9,233 nt of DNA from Boseongicola sp. SB0675_bin_26. Its GTDB lineage: Bacteria > Pseudomonadota > Alphaproteobacteria > Rhodobacterales > Rhodobacteraceae. The position numbers were made by a program, and so were the translations under genes. Each line of letters opens with the position of its first letter. The stretch's first letter is position 1. The stretch is from assembly GCA_009843725.1 (NCBI GenBank), contig VYCX01000527.1, positions 1 through 9,233 of the forward strand. Direction: 5' to 3'. Under the pieces are notes generated by a model. It ran no database searches. It saw nothing but the letters and a program-made list of their open reading frames with translations, and was not told where the DNA came from. This document shows positions 1 to 6,239 of the stretch, one piece after another.

Positions 1-828
1 CCATGCGAGGGTGCCGAGGGTCGGAATGCCCTTGAGGGTGAGGTCGGCTTCCGGGGCATTCGGGCCCAGCGTGACGTTGACGTTCGCCGCGCCGGTTACG
101 ATGGCGGGATTGGTGCCGTAGGTGCCGGCCCATTCACCCGTCCAGGACGCTGCTTGGGTTGGCTGGTGCGCCGGGGCGGGATCAAGGGAGATCCGCGGTC
201 CCCGGGAGGTGTACCAGGCGCTCATTTGATGGCCCGAGCTCTCGATGCCGAGGTTGACGCCATTGACGGCCACCCAGTTGCCGAACCCGGGCGTGAACGT
301 CGCCATGGGCTCGCTCGCGCCCGCCCTGCCCACTTCGGGATGCGCTCCCCATGTGGAGAAGGCCTGTCCGGTCGCCGGGAGGACTATGTCGACGGTCTGC
401 CCGGGTGCCAGATCCATCGGCGTGGTCGGTCCGAGCTCCACGCCGTTCGAAAGGTGCACCTCGACCCGGACACGGGGGAGCGTGGCGTCGGTGATGTTGG
501 TTACCTCGCCGACGAACTGTCGGCTGGCGGCATCGTATCTCAGTACGAGCCGCGCGCCAGCCCGCGTGCTCCAGTAGGTGTCGGCGAGGCTGTACCGGGT
601 GGCGGATTCCTCTCCGCCACCCGGGCCGGTTTCTGCACCTTCGCCGTCCTCTCCCGCGCCGCCATGTTCGCCCGAGGCCTCGCGTCCTCCGGTTTCGCCG
701 CCGAATTCCGAACCTGTCGAACAGGCGGCGAGGCTGAGCGCAAGCAGGAGGGCGACGGCCGGGAAAACGAGCCGATGGGGCGAATTGGACGGGACAGCGT
801 CGATGGGCGCTTGCAGTTTTTCGCGCAT
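1..828 (-). CDS. Exported lipoprotein with Gly/Glu/His-rich linker and FxLYD-like beta domain (3' end outside window)
   Basis: The frame is open from an ATG at 828 to the window edge, giving 276 codons with the C-terminus missing. An AAGGAG ribosome binding site lies 6 nt upstream of the ATG (plus strand 835-840). The N-terminus carries a hydrophobic segment (about residues 20-35) ending in LSLAAC, a lipobox with Cys36 as the lipidated residue; Ser37 after it fits outer-membrane sorting. Residues 37-76 form a low-complexity Gly/Glu linker that includes GEHG and GEDGEG. Residues 77-156 look like a small beta-sandwich (RVRVEVHLSNG, then LAPGQTVDIVLP) of the kind annotated FxLYD or DUF3426-like; this assignment is from memory of the pattern. 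A second region begins near residue 228 (WTGEWAGTYG) and runs off the window. No enzymatic motif is visible. It lies 123 bp downstream of the EF-hand gene on the same strand and may be cotranscribed with it. Function is unknown; a cell-surface accessory to the neighbouring signalling genes is inference. Confidence 0.8.
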   Translation of the reverse strand, partial: MREKLQAPIDAVPSNSPHRLVFPAVALLLALSLAACSTGSEFGGETGGREASGEHGGAGEDGEGAETGPGGGEESATRYSLADTYWSTRAGARLVLRYDAASRQFVGEVTNITDATLPRVRVEVHLSNGVELGPTTPMDLAPGQTVDIVLPATGQAFSTWGAHPEVGRAGASEPMATFTPGFGNWVAVNGVNLGIESSGHQMSAWYTSRGPRISLDPAPAHQPTQAASWTGEWAGTYGTNPAIVTGAANVNVTLGPNAPEADLTLKGIPTLGTLAW

Positions 829-841
829 TTCAATCTCCTTC

Positions 842-855
842 GATTGCATGATTGC
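842..855 (-). repeat. Tandem GCAATC repeat just upstream of the lipoprotein ribosome binding site
   Basis: On the minus strand GCAATC occurs twice, separated by AT (8-bp period), and ends right beside the AAGGAG ribosome binding site of the lipoprotein gene. It could be a small regulatory site or chance; nothing else supports a role. Confidence 0.3.
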
Positions 856-922
856 CTCCGGCGACCGCGAATGATCCGAGGATCCTTGCTTTCCTGGATG
901 TTGAACGGAAACGTTGCCGTCG

Positions 923-935
923 ACCGAGACTCGGT
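923..935. other. Short perfect palindrome between the EF-hand and lipoprotein genes
   Basis: ACCGAG and CTCGGT flank a single A, 17 bp past the stop codon of the EF-hand gene. As RNA it would form only a five-pair hairpin with a three-base loop. No T tract follows on the minus strand, so it is weak as an intrinsic terminator. It may be an operator, an RNA-processing hairpin or chance. Confidence 0.3.
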
Positions 936-951
936 TTGCTCTGGGCCGGAC

Positions 952-1422
952 CTAGTCGCCGTCCCGCCAGTGGCTGTTGTCTTCGTCGCCGTTGTGGTCC
1001 GGCCACTTGGCAAGGCCCGTCAGCTGCCGTTCGTACTCCGCGCGCGCGACGACCGCATCGCCGTCGACGTCGAACATCTGGAACATGCGCACCGTGGTCC
1101 CGTGCGTGGCCTCGTTCCAGAGATTCGCGAACTCCTCCAGGCTCAGGTTGCCGTCACCGCTGGAGTCGTAGGCGTCGAGCCCGTCGGCGCGCAACCTCTC
1201 GGTCCCGGCCCTTGGGAATCCGCCGCTGCAGCCCATCGCGATGGTCCCGAACGGCATCGTTGCCGCCAGGTCGTGCAAGGCACCTTCGATGTGATCCATG
1301 CCATGGCGGCCGTCGAAGCTGCCACCGCGGTAGCTGGCCTCGTTCGCGCCGGCGAGGGCGCCACTTGCGCCGAAGACGGCGACAACAGTGATGGAGGTGA
1401 GCATTTTCGTTTCTGTCTTCAT
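952..1422 (-). CDS. Secreted EF-hand calcium-binding protein
   Basis: This encodes a 156-residue protein. The ATG at 1422 is preferred over one 20 codons upstream because it has an AGGAG about 8 nt upstream and is followed directly by a signal peptide (residues 1-24, ending ALA). Two EF-hand loops are visible. Loop 1, residues 86-97, is canonical: D86, S88, D90, N92, S94 and E97, followed by F98. Loop 2, residues 118-129, has D118, D120, D122 and E129, but Ala replaces the usual Gly at loop position 6. A third Asp-rich stretch near the C-terminus (DHNGDED) resembles a degenerate loop. The mature protein contains one cysteine (Cys65). EF-hand proteins bind Ca2+; export and the single pair suggest a periplasmic buffer or a sensor partner, which is inference. 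It is divergent from a response regulator gene, with 179 bp between start codons that hold several dyads, so regulation by that system is plausible. Confidence 0.87.
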   Translation of the reverse strand: MKTETKMLTSITVVAVFGASGALAGANEASYRGGSFDGRHGMDHIEGALHDLAATMPFGTIAMGCSGGFPRAGTERLRADGLDAYDSSGDGNLSLEEFANLWNEATHGTTVRMFQMFDVDGDAVVARAEYERQLTGLAKWPDHNGDEDNSHWRDGD

Positions 1423-1445
1423 TCTAAATCTCCTGTGCCGGTTGG

Positions 1446-1464
1446 TCCGTCGGTACACGACGGA
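1446..1464. promoter_or_regulatory. Inverted repeat in the leader of the EF-hand gene
   Basis: TCCGTCG and CGACGGA form perfect 7-bp arms around a 5-base spacer (GTACA). The element sits 23 bp upstream of the EF-hand start codon, beyond its ribosome binding site. It could be a protein-binding site or a leader hairpin in the EF-hand mRNA. Confidence 0.4.
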
Positions 1465-1520
1465 TGAAGGCAACATGGGCATGAGATGTCGCAGAAACTT
1501 GTCGGTGATGGGGCGCAGGT

Positions 1521-1543
1521 GTCGCTTGCCGTGGCAAGGCGAC
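1521..1543. promoter_or_regulatory. Inverted repeat, candidate operator in the divergent promoter region
   Basis: CTTGCC-GT-GGCAAG (1525-1538) is a perfect dyad with 6-bp arms and extends to GTCG...CGAC at 1521-1543 with one unpaired base. It is centred near 1531.5. If transcription of the response regulator starts near 1573, about 7 nt after the TACAAT box, the dyad centre falls near -41.5, a usual place for a class II activator. The start site is only predicted. Confidence 0.4.
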
Positions 1544-1551
1544 GACGTGAC

Positions 1552-1566
1552 ACAACTTGTTACAAT
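1552..1566 (+). promoter_or_regulatory. Overlapping ACAA/TTGT dyads and -10 box of the response regulator promoter
   Basis: The pattern ACAA-C-TTGT-T-ACAA spans 1552-1565, so one central TTGT forms a palindrome with the ACAA on either side. TACAAT at 1561-1566 resembles a sigma-70 -10 box. No good -35 hexamer lies 16-18 bp upstream, which fits a promoter that needs an activator. Alternating half-sites overlapping a -10 box suit autoregulation by an OmpR-family protein, but the regulator is not shown by sequence alone. Confidence 0.4.
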
Positions 1567-1601
1567 CTATTTTCCATCCCTGCGGAGAACGGCCTACGAT
1601 C

Positions 1602-2327
1602 ATGCCAATGGAAGCCTGTCCGCACATTCTGGTCGTTGACGATCACCGCGAGATCCGCGAACCGCTTGCGCGCTACCTCGAGCGAAACGGGCTTCGCGCG
1701 ACCGTGGCGGAGAGCGCGGCGGCCGCACGGCGCGCGCTGCGCGCCGCGGCCGTCGATCTGGTGGTTCTGGACATCATGATGCCGGGGGAGGATGGCCTCC
1801 AGCTTTGTCGGCACCTGCGCGAGACGACGCGGATTCCGGTCATTCTGCTGACCGCAATGGGCGAGGAGACGGACCGGATCGTGGGCCTTGAGGTCGGAGC
1901 CGACGACTACGTCAGCAAGCCTTTCAACCCTCGGGAGCTTCTTGCCCGCATAAAGGCGGTCATACGGCGTGCGCGCAACCTGCCGCCTGACAGGGCACCG
2001 CTCCCGTCCGGAACCTGCCGATTCGACCGGTGGTCGCTTGATGTCGCGCGCCGCGCGCTTGTTGACGACGAGGGGGTGGTGACGCCGCTGTCGCACGGCG
2101 AGTTTCGGCTGCTGGCCGTTCTGCTCGAGCGCCCCGGCATGGTGCTTTCACGCGACCAGCTGCTCGATCTGACCCGCGGAAGGGCAGCAGCGCCCTTTGA
2201 CCGTGCCATCGACAACCAGGTGAGCCGCCTGCGTCGCAAGATCGAGCGCAATCCCAAGAATCCCGTCCTGATCGCCACCGTCTGGGGTGGCGGCTATCGG
2301 TTCTCGGTCGAGGTGGAGCGCGGATGA
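1602..2327 (+). CDS. OmpR-family response regulator
   Basis: This encodes a 241-residue two-component response regulator. The receiver domain (about residues 7-122) has acidic residues D13 and D14, the phosphoacceptor D57 in LVVLDIMMPGEDG, T84 in the ILLTA strand and K106 in VSKPF. The winged-helix DNA-binding domain (about 139-237) ends in the typical VWGGGYRF hairpin, preceded by the recognition region DNQVSRLRRKIE. The ATG at 1602 was chosen because it lies 8 residues before the conserved ILVVDD strand and downstream of the predicted -10 box. Its ribosome binding site is weak: GGAG lies 14 nt away. An ATG two codons later is possible. The protein should be phosphorylated by the kinase encoded downstream and bind its own divergent promoter and the EF-hand promoter; this is inference. 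The best general resemblance is to the OmpR/PhoP class; no specific orthologue can be named. Confidence 0.93.
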   Translation: MPMEACPHILVVDDHREIREPLARYLERNGLRATVAESAAAARRALRAAAVDLVVLDIMMPGEDGLQLCRHLRETTRIPVILLTAMGEETDRIVGLEVGADDYVSKPFNPRELLARIKAVIRRARNLPPDRAPLPSGTCRFDRWSLDVARRALVDDEGVVTPLSHGEFRLLAVLLERPGMVLSRDQLLDLTRGRAAAPFDRAIDNQVSRLRRKIERNPKNPVLIATVWGGGYRFSVEVERG

Positions 2328-2627
2328 TGTCGCCTTCCGTTCTCGAGGTCGGGGGGCCCTAGGAGGGATGTGGGGAGCCTGCATGTTTGACATCCAGTTT
2401 GGACCGAGAAACCGAGGTGCGGTTGGCGGCCCGTCTCTGGCGGCTTGGTTGTCGCCGACGATGCCTGGCATCGCCGCCATTCGGTGGTTTGCGGGCGCTC
2501 TTCAGGTGCCCTTTCGCGACCGCGCTCAACGGGGAGCCTTGCGGCCTGGCCCTCCGCGCGCGGCAGCACGGTGTTCCATCGCAGTTAAATTTTCGCCAAG
2601 GAACTTTCGTGGCAACAGGGAGGGGGC
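2328..2627 (+). other. 300-bp gap between response regulator and kinase
   Basis: No convincing gene was found. An ATG at 2324 overlaps the regulator's stop codon in the ATGA style usual for coupled regulator-kinase pairs, but its frame closes after 13 codons (TAG at 2360-2362), just after a run of six G. It is not in frame with the kinase. AGGAGG at 2361-2366 sits only one base before an ATG at 2368. That ATG opens a 103-codon frame overlapping the kinase start, whose product has no recognisable features. TTGACA at 2387-2392 matches a -35 box but has no -10 partner. The gap may be a leader, the residue of an insertion, or sequence that once encoded a different kinase N-terminus. Confidence 0.5.
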
Positions 2628-4076
2628 GTGCTTTGCTCTCCGGCCTCGGCGCCGGGCTGTTCCGCTCCGTTCGCGTTGAAGCTCGCGCCGACGAGCCTCG
2701 CCGGGCAGCTCACGCTGCTTCTTCTGGTCGCCCTTGCCCTCGCGCAGGGCGTGGCCGTCGCGCTCTTTGCATGGGAGCGCATCGAAGCGAAGCGCCATGC
2801 ATACCGGGACAATGCAGTTCTGCGCACGGAGACCGTGGTGCGTCTGCTCGGAGGGGCGCCGCCGGAGCTTCATGACGCCGTGATTGCGGCGGCAAGCTCT
2901 GAATTCGTGCTGTTCTCGTTGACAGATGAACCCGAGGTGAGTGAATCCGGGACCGACGAGCGATTGGCGGATATAGCGCGGGACCTTGCTGCGACCCTTG
3001 GCATCGATCCGGAACGGATCCGCATGGCACCGCTCCGAACGGGATTCCGCTATGACGACGGCCTGGCCGGCGACCGGGAACATGTCGGCGGTGGAGAACA
3101 TGGTCGCGGCGACGTTCATGGGCACCAGGAGCCTGACTGGTTCACTGCATCTGTGGCGCTGTCGGGCGACCAATGGTTGAACGTCAGGGTGTTTCCGCCA
3201 CCGGATGCGCCACTGTGGGGCTGGACGTTTGTGCTGACCTTCCTCTTCTCGGCCTTGGTCATCGCCGCCGTGGCGGTTCTCGCGGCAAGACGGATCGTCA
3301 GGCCGATGCGAAGCCTCGCTGCGGCGGCGAGCCGATTCGGTCTGGGTGAAACGGTGGACGACCTGCCCGAGGAAGGACCGGTGGAGACCCGGGAAACGGT
3401 GCGCGCGTTCAACCTCATGCGCGGACGGCTCGACCGCTACCTCCGCGAGCGCACGGCCATGCTCGCGGCGGTCTCGCACGATCTGCGGACGCCGATCACG
3501 AGTCTCCGCCTGCACGCCGAGTTCGTGGAGAGCCAGAAGACGAAGATGAAGATCTACGCGGCGCTCGACGAGATGCAGCGGATGATCGAGGACACGCTTG
3601 CATTCATCCGCGAGGACATGCAGCGGGAGGAGACGCGCAAGGTCGACCTCAATGCGCTGATCGACAGTGTCGCCGCCGACCTTTCGGAGCTGGGGCACGA
3701 TATCGAGGTGATCGAATCCAACCGTGTCCTGGTCGCCTGCCGCCCCGTGGCACTGCGGCGCGCGTTGCGCAACCTGATGGAGAATGCGGCCACCTATGGA
3801 TCCCGCGGTACCGTGCGGACCGAGAAGGACGACACGGCAATCCGCGTTTTCATCGAGGACGAGGGGCAGGGGATCCCGGAGGCAGACTTGGAGCGGGTGT
3901 TTGATCCGTTCGTGAGGCTCGAGACTTCCCGCAACCGCGATACCGGAGGCAGCGGCTTGGGACTTGCCATTGCGAGGAGCATCGTCCGGGGCCATGGAGG
4001 CGGCGTTTTGCTCGGGAACCGCGCCAAGGGCGGGTTGCGAGCGACGGTTGTGCTGCCGATCGCCGAGCGGCGGTGA
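2628..4076 (+). CDS. Sensor histidine kinase with HAMP domain and His-rich periplasmic loop
   Basis: This encodes a 482-residue membrane kinase that would autophosphorylate and pass phosphate to the upstream regulator. In order: TM1 about 27-49; periplasmic sensor about 50-196; TM2 about 198-220; HAMP 221-272 (RRIVRPMRSL); dimerisation and phosphoacceptor helix with His284 in AVSHDLRTPITS; N box with N382 and N386; G1 box DEGQGIP (411-417); F box about FDPFVRLE; G2 box GGSGLGLAIA (440-449). All catalytic motifs are intact. The start is a GTG preceded by AGGGAGGGGG. An in-frame TAA at 2586 rules out a longer protein; the purine run almost touches the GTG, so a start a few codons later is possible. 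The sensor region has no recognised fold but carries a hydrophilic segment with H152, H158, H164 and H166, some next to Asp/Glu (GGGEHGRGDVHGH), suggesting metal binding. The gene closes the presumed operon. Confidence 0.93.
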   Translation: MLCSPASAPGCSAPFALKLAPTSLAGQLTLLLLVALALAQGVAVALFAWERIEAKRHAYRDNAVLRTETVVRLLGGAPPELHDAVIAAASSEFVLFSLTDEPEVSESGTDERLADIARDLAATLGIDPERIRMAPLRTGFRYDDGLAGDREHVGGGEHGRGDVHGHQEPDWFTASVALSGDQWLNVRVFPPPDAPLWGWTFVLTFLFSALVIAAVAVLAARRIVRPMRSLAAAASRFGLGETVDDLPEEGPVETRETVRAFNLMRGRLDRYLRERTAMLAAVSHDLRTPITSLRLHAEFVESQKTKMKIYAALDEMQRMIEDTLAFIREDMQREETRKVDLNALIDSVAADLSELGHDIEVIESNRVLVACRPVALRRALRNLMENAATYGSRGTVRTEKDDTAIRVFIEDEGQGIPEADLERVFDPFVRLETSRNRDTGGSGLGLAIARSIVRGHGGGVLLGNRAKGGLRATVVLPIAERR

Positions 4077-4665
4077 CGGACTCCGTACAAGAGCCGAACC
4101 TCGGAGCCGTGCGCTTGACCGATGGCCACGCGCAAGCCCGACCGTCCGGGGTGGGGTCTGAACGGCCTGCGCAGAGCGCGGCCCGTGCTCCCGCCAGCCG
4201 AACGGCGACGCGGGATGGCGACTACAGGACGCCTTTCCGGAAGTGGCGATAGAACCTTCCGCATCGCTGCGCCAGATGGCAGGCGGATGCGCTCTTGCGG
4301 CGGTCCGCCGGCTTCGAGACCGCGGCCTTTGGCGGACGGTGAACCGGTCGGCGCTTCCCGCCTTTGCTCTTGCGGTCCGCCAGTTCCTGCCGGTAGTCCG
4401 AAAGACATGGGCGGCCTCGGAGTGAGGGAATGGGACCGCGACGAGTGCGGCGCCGCCCAAGACGGGCAGGTGTACGCCGACCGCGACATTCTCGCGCGCG
4501 GGCATGAGCGTCTCTCGGGAGCAATGCCCTTCCTTTGGGGCGGGCAGTGTGCCAACCATGGCCCGCGTGCGGTCCTGCAGGAGGACGCGGGGTTCGGAAG
4601 GCCGGCGGCGAAGGGCATTGAGAGCAGGTTTCCGTGGTCGGGTGTTGAAGTGAAGGAAGTCAACA
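4077..4665. other. Gene-poor 589-bp stretch
   Basis: No gene is supported. Frames that are open on either strand have arginine- and proline-rich products without domain features, as expected from GC-rich noncoding DNA. A small set of short repeats lies at 4291-4381 (listed separately). TTGACC at 4115-4120 looks like a -35 box but has no -10 partner at normal spacing. The promoter of the downstream binding protein presumably lies near the right end. The stretch could be the worn remains of a lost gene. Confidence 0.5.
4291..4381. repeat. Short direct and inverted repeats (GCTCTTGCGG / GTCCGCC)
   Basis: GCTCTTGCGG followed by CGGTCCGCC at 4291-4309 recurs as GCTCTTGCGGTCCGCC at 4366-4381, the second copy lacking three bases. 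Between them GGCGGAC (4331-4337) is the inverse of the shared GTCCGCC (4303-4309 and 4375-4381). The three copies could form alternative hairpins or be what remains of a duplicated intergenic repeat. Confidence 0.45.
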
Positions 4666-5940
4666 ATGATCCTTAGGGTCTTCGGCGGGGCGTTCGCTCG
4701 GGCATGCGCGCTCGGGATGCTGTTGGGCGGGTTCGGCATGTCGCTGTCCAGCACGGCGGAGGAATCGACTGTGGCGAGGACGAACGGGCCGACCGCGCTC
4801 AGGATCGGACTGCTGCTCGACATGAGCAGTGGTTCGGCAGAGGTCTACAAGGACAGGCAGCAGGCGTTCGAGCTCGCGATCAAGCATGTAAACGAGGGCG
4901 GCGGCGTTTTCGGCTTGCCCGTGGCGATCGCGGTCGGCGACAGCAAGGCGGACCCGGAGACTGCGGTCGCAGCGGCGCGGAGTCTCGTCGAGATCGATGG
5001 CGTGCACGCGATCGTCGGCCCGAATGCGAGCGTCAACGCGCTGCCGGTAGCTGAGCGCGTGATCGGTCCGGCCGCCATACCCACTATCAGCTTCTCGGCG
5101 ACATCGCCGGCGTTGACCACTGTCGCTGACAACGGTTTCCTGTTTCGAACCGCATTGTCCGACGTTTCCCAAGGGCCCGTCCTCGCCCGCCTCGTGCGCG
5201 AGCTGGGATTTGACAATGTCGGCCTGCTCCATGTTGACGACCCTTGGGGGCGAGGCCTTGCCGCCGCCTTCGAGGCAGCCTGGGACGGTCCTCTCAGGGC
5301 CGTGCCGGTGGATCGCGACCAGACCGGCTTTCTCGCCGCGCTGCACGAGTCCGCGAGCGGGCGCGCGCAGGCCCTGGTGGTGGTCGCCTTCGAGGCGGCC
5401 GCCCTCGCCATGGTCCGAGAGTCGATCGACAACGGCGTCTACGACAACTTCGTCTTCGGCAGCGCCGCCAAGCGGGCGAGCCTCGTCCGGTTCCTAGGCG
5501 GGGACCGGCTCGGCAACATGTACGGGACCGGGCCCGCGTCAGCGCCGGAAAGCGCCGCGTCTGCGGCATGGGAGGCGGCCCATGCCGCCGAGTACGGCGC
5601 CCTGCCAGTGCTGGCCTACGTCAAGGAGACCTATGACGCCACGATCGCGCTTGCGCTTGCGCTTGCGGCACAGGCGGCGGGTCGGCTGGACGGTGCCGCG
5701 ATTCGCGACCAGTTGCACGCGGTGGGCAGTTCGCCGGGCGTCGTCGTGATTGCCGGCCCGAAAGGCGTTGCCGATGGGCTTCGCATTCTCGCCGAGGGCG
5801 GCGAGATTGACTACGAGGGCGCCTCGGGCAGCATGGACTGGGACGAAAGCGGCGATCTGCTTCGTGGCCATGTCGGCATCTGGCGTTTCACTGAGGACGA
5901 AGGGGTCGAGGAGGTTCGTGCGGTGGCGTTCGAGAATTGA
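4666..5940 (+). CDS. Periplasmic ligand-binding protein, LivK/branched-chain amino acid type (orphan)
   Basis: This encodes a 424-residue type I periplasmic binding protein (Peripla_BP_6 family, as in LivJ/LivK and related amide or aromatic-acid receptors). A signal peptide covers about residues 1-31 and a mature lobe starts at LRIGLLLDMSSGSAEVYKDRQQAFELA, the usual first strand and helix. VHAIVGPNASVNALPVAE and IPTISFSATSPAL (residues 113-150) correspond to the ligand-pocket loops. VGLLHVDDPWGRGLAAAFE (185-203) is the standard second-lobe entry, and VKETYDATIALALA (319-332) is the late conserved helix. AAGGA upstream of the ATG gives a good ribosome binding site. No permease or ATPase gene adjoins it, so it either serves transporters encoded elsewhere or acts as a receptor; ligand identity cannot be read from the sequence. 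It follows the kinase gene on the same strand after 589 bp and is probably a separate unit. Confidence 0.9.
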   Translation: MILRVFGGAFARACALGMLLGGFGMSLSSTAEESTVARTNGPTALRIGLLLDMSSGSAEVYKDRQQAFELAIKHVNEGGGVFGLPVAIAVGDSKADPETAVAAARSLVEIDGVHAIVGPNASVNALPVAERVIGPAAIPTISFSATSPALTTVADNGFLFRTALSDVSQGPVLARLVRELGFDNVGLLHVDDPWGRGLAAAFEAAWDGPLRAVPVDRDQTGFLAALHESASGRAQALVVVAFEAAALAMVRESIDNGVYDNFVFGSAAKRASLVRFLGGDRLGNMYGTGPASAPESAASAAWEAAHAAEYGALPVLAYVKETYDATIALALALAAQAAGRLDGAAIRDQLHAVGSSPGVVVIAGPKGVADGLRILAEGGEIDYEGASGSMDWDESGDLLRGHVGIWRFTEDEGVEEVRAVAFEN

Positions 5941-6239
5941 GATCGCCGGATTCGACGTCACCGGAAGACCGATCGGGTTCTTCTCACTTGTTGCTGCAGC
6001 GCCCCGGCTCGAAGGCCCTGCGGCGACGTCAGGCAACTTCGGCTCCGATCATCACGCCTCGACGGGCCTGCGGGGTTCCATGCGGGAGCGTCCGGCATTC
6101 ATGTCTCGGTTCCCAGAAGCTGCCCGAGATTTGGCTGGCCCCCGAAGCGCCACCGGAGTAGGCAGGGGCAGGATCGGTGGGAGCCGCGCCGACTCAAGTG
6201 TGCCGGATCGGACACTGGCATCGAACAGGGAGACTCAGG
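5941..6239. other. 299-bp gap between binding-protein and phytochelatin-synthase-like genes
   Basis: No gene is supported here; short frames in it have no domain features. No hairpin followed by a T tract was seen after the binding-protein stop codon. The right end holds a dyad (6197-6216) and the ribosome binding site AGGGAG (6227-6232) of the next gene. The gap suggests that the two genes are transcribed separately, although they share a strand. Confidence 0.5.
6197..6216. promoter_or_regulatory. Dyad upstream of the phytochelatin-synthase-like gene
   Basis: AGTGT and ACACT arms extend inward to CCG/CGG with one unpaired base, giving about eight paired positions around a GAT centre. It lies 10 bp before the AGGGAG ribosome binding site, so it is near or within the mRNA leader. 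A regulator site or leader hairpin is possible; no family match can be claimed. Confidence 0.3.

Noticed and set aside
154..1467. A 437-codon plus-strand frame over the left end
   Set aside because: It lies antisense to the lipoprotein and EF-hand genes, both of which have good start sites and signal sequences; the product has no recognisable features.
1423..1482. Upstream ATG extending the EF-hand protein by 20 residues
   Set aside because: The extension would bury the signal peptide and lacks a ribosome binding site, while the inner ATG has AGGAG at proper spacing.
1557..1601. TTG start 15 codons upstream for the response regulator
   Set aside because: It lies inside the predicted dyad and before the -10 box, and the added residues are not part of a receiver domain.
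2387..2392. TTGACA as -35 box of a kinase promoter
   Set aside because: The hexamer is perfect, but nothing resembling a -10 box lies 16-18 bp downstream.
4080..4108. Terminator after the kinase gene
   Set aside because: CTCCG and CGGAG can pair, but the loop is about 16 bases and no T tract follows.
4122..4676. A 184-codon plus-strand frame in the gene-poor stretch
   Set aside because: Its composition is Gly/Arg/Pro-rich with no domain, there is no ribosome binding site, and it overlaps the well-supported start of the binding protein.
2526..4823. A 765-codon open frame on the minus strand across the kinase gene
   Set aside because: It is fully antisense to a kinase with all catalytic motifs. 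Its product is Arg/Pro/His-rich without a domain, as is usual for the shadow frame of a GC-rich gene.
6177..6239. Upstream start extending the phytochelatin-synthase-like protein by 21 residues
   Set aside because: The inner ATG has AGGGAG at 7 nt and begins a regular signal peptide; the extension crosses the dyad and is not family-like.
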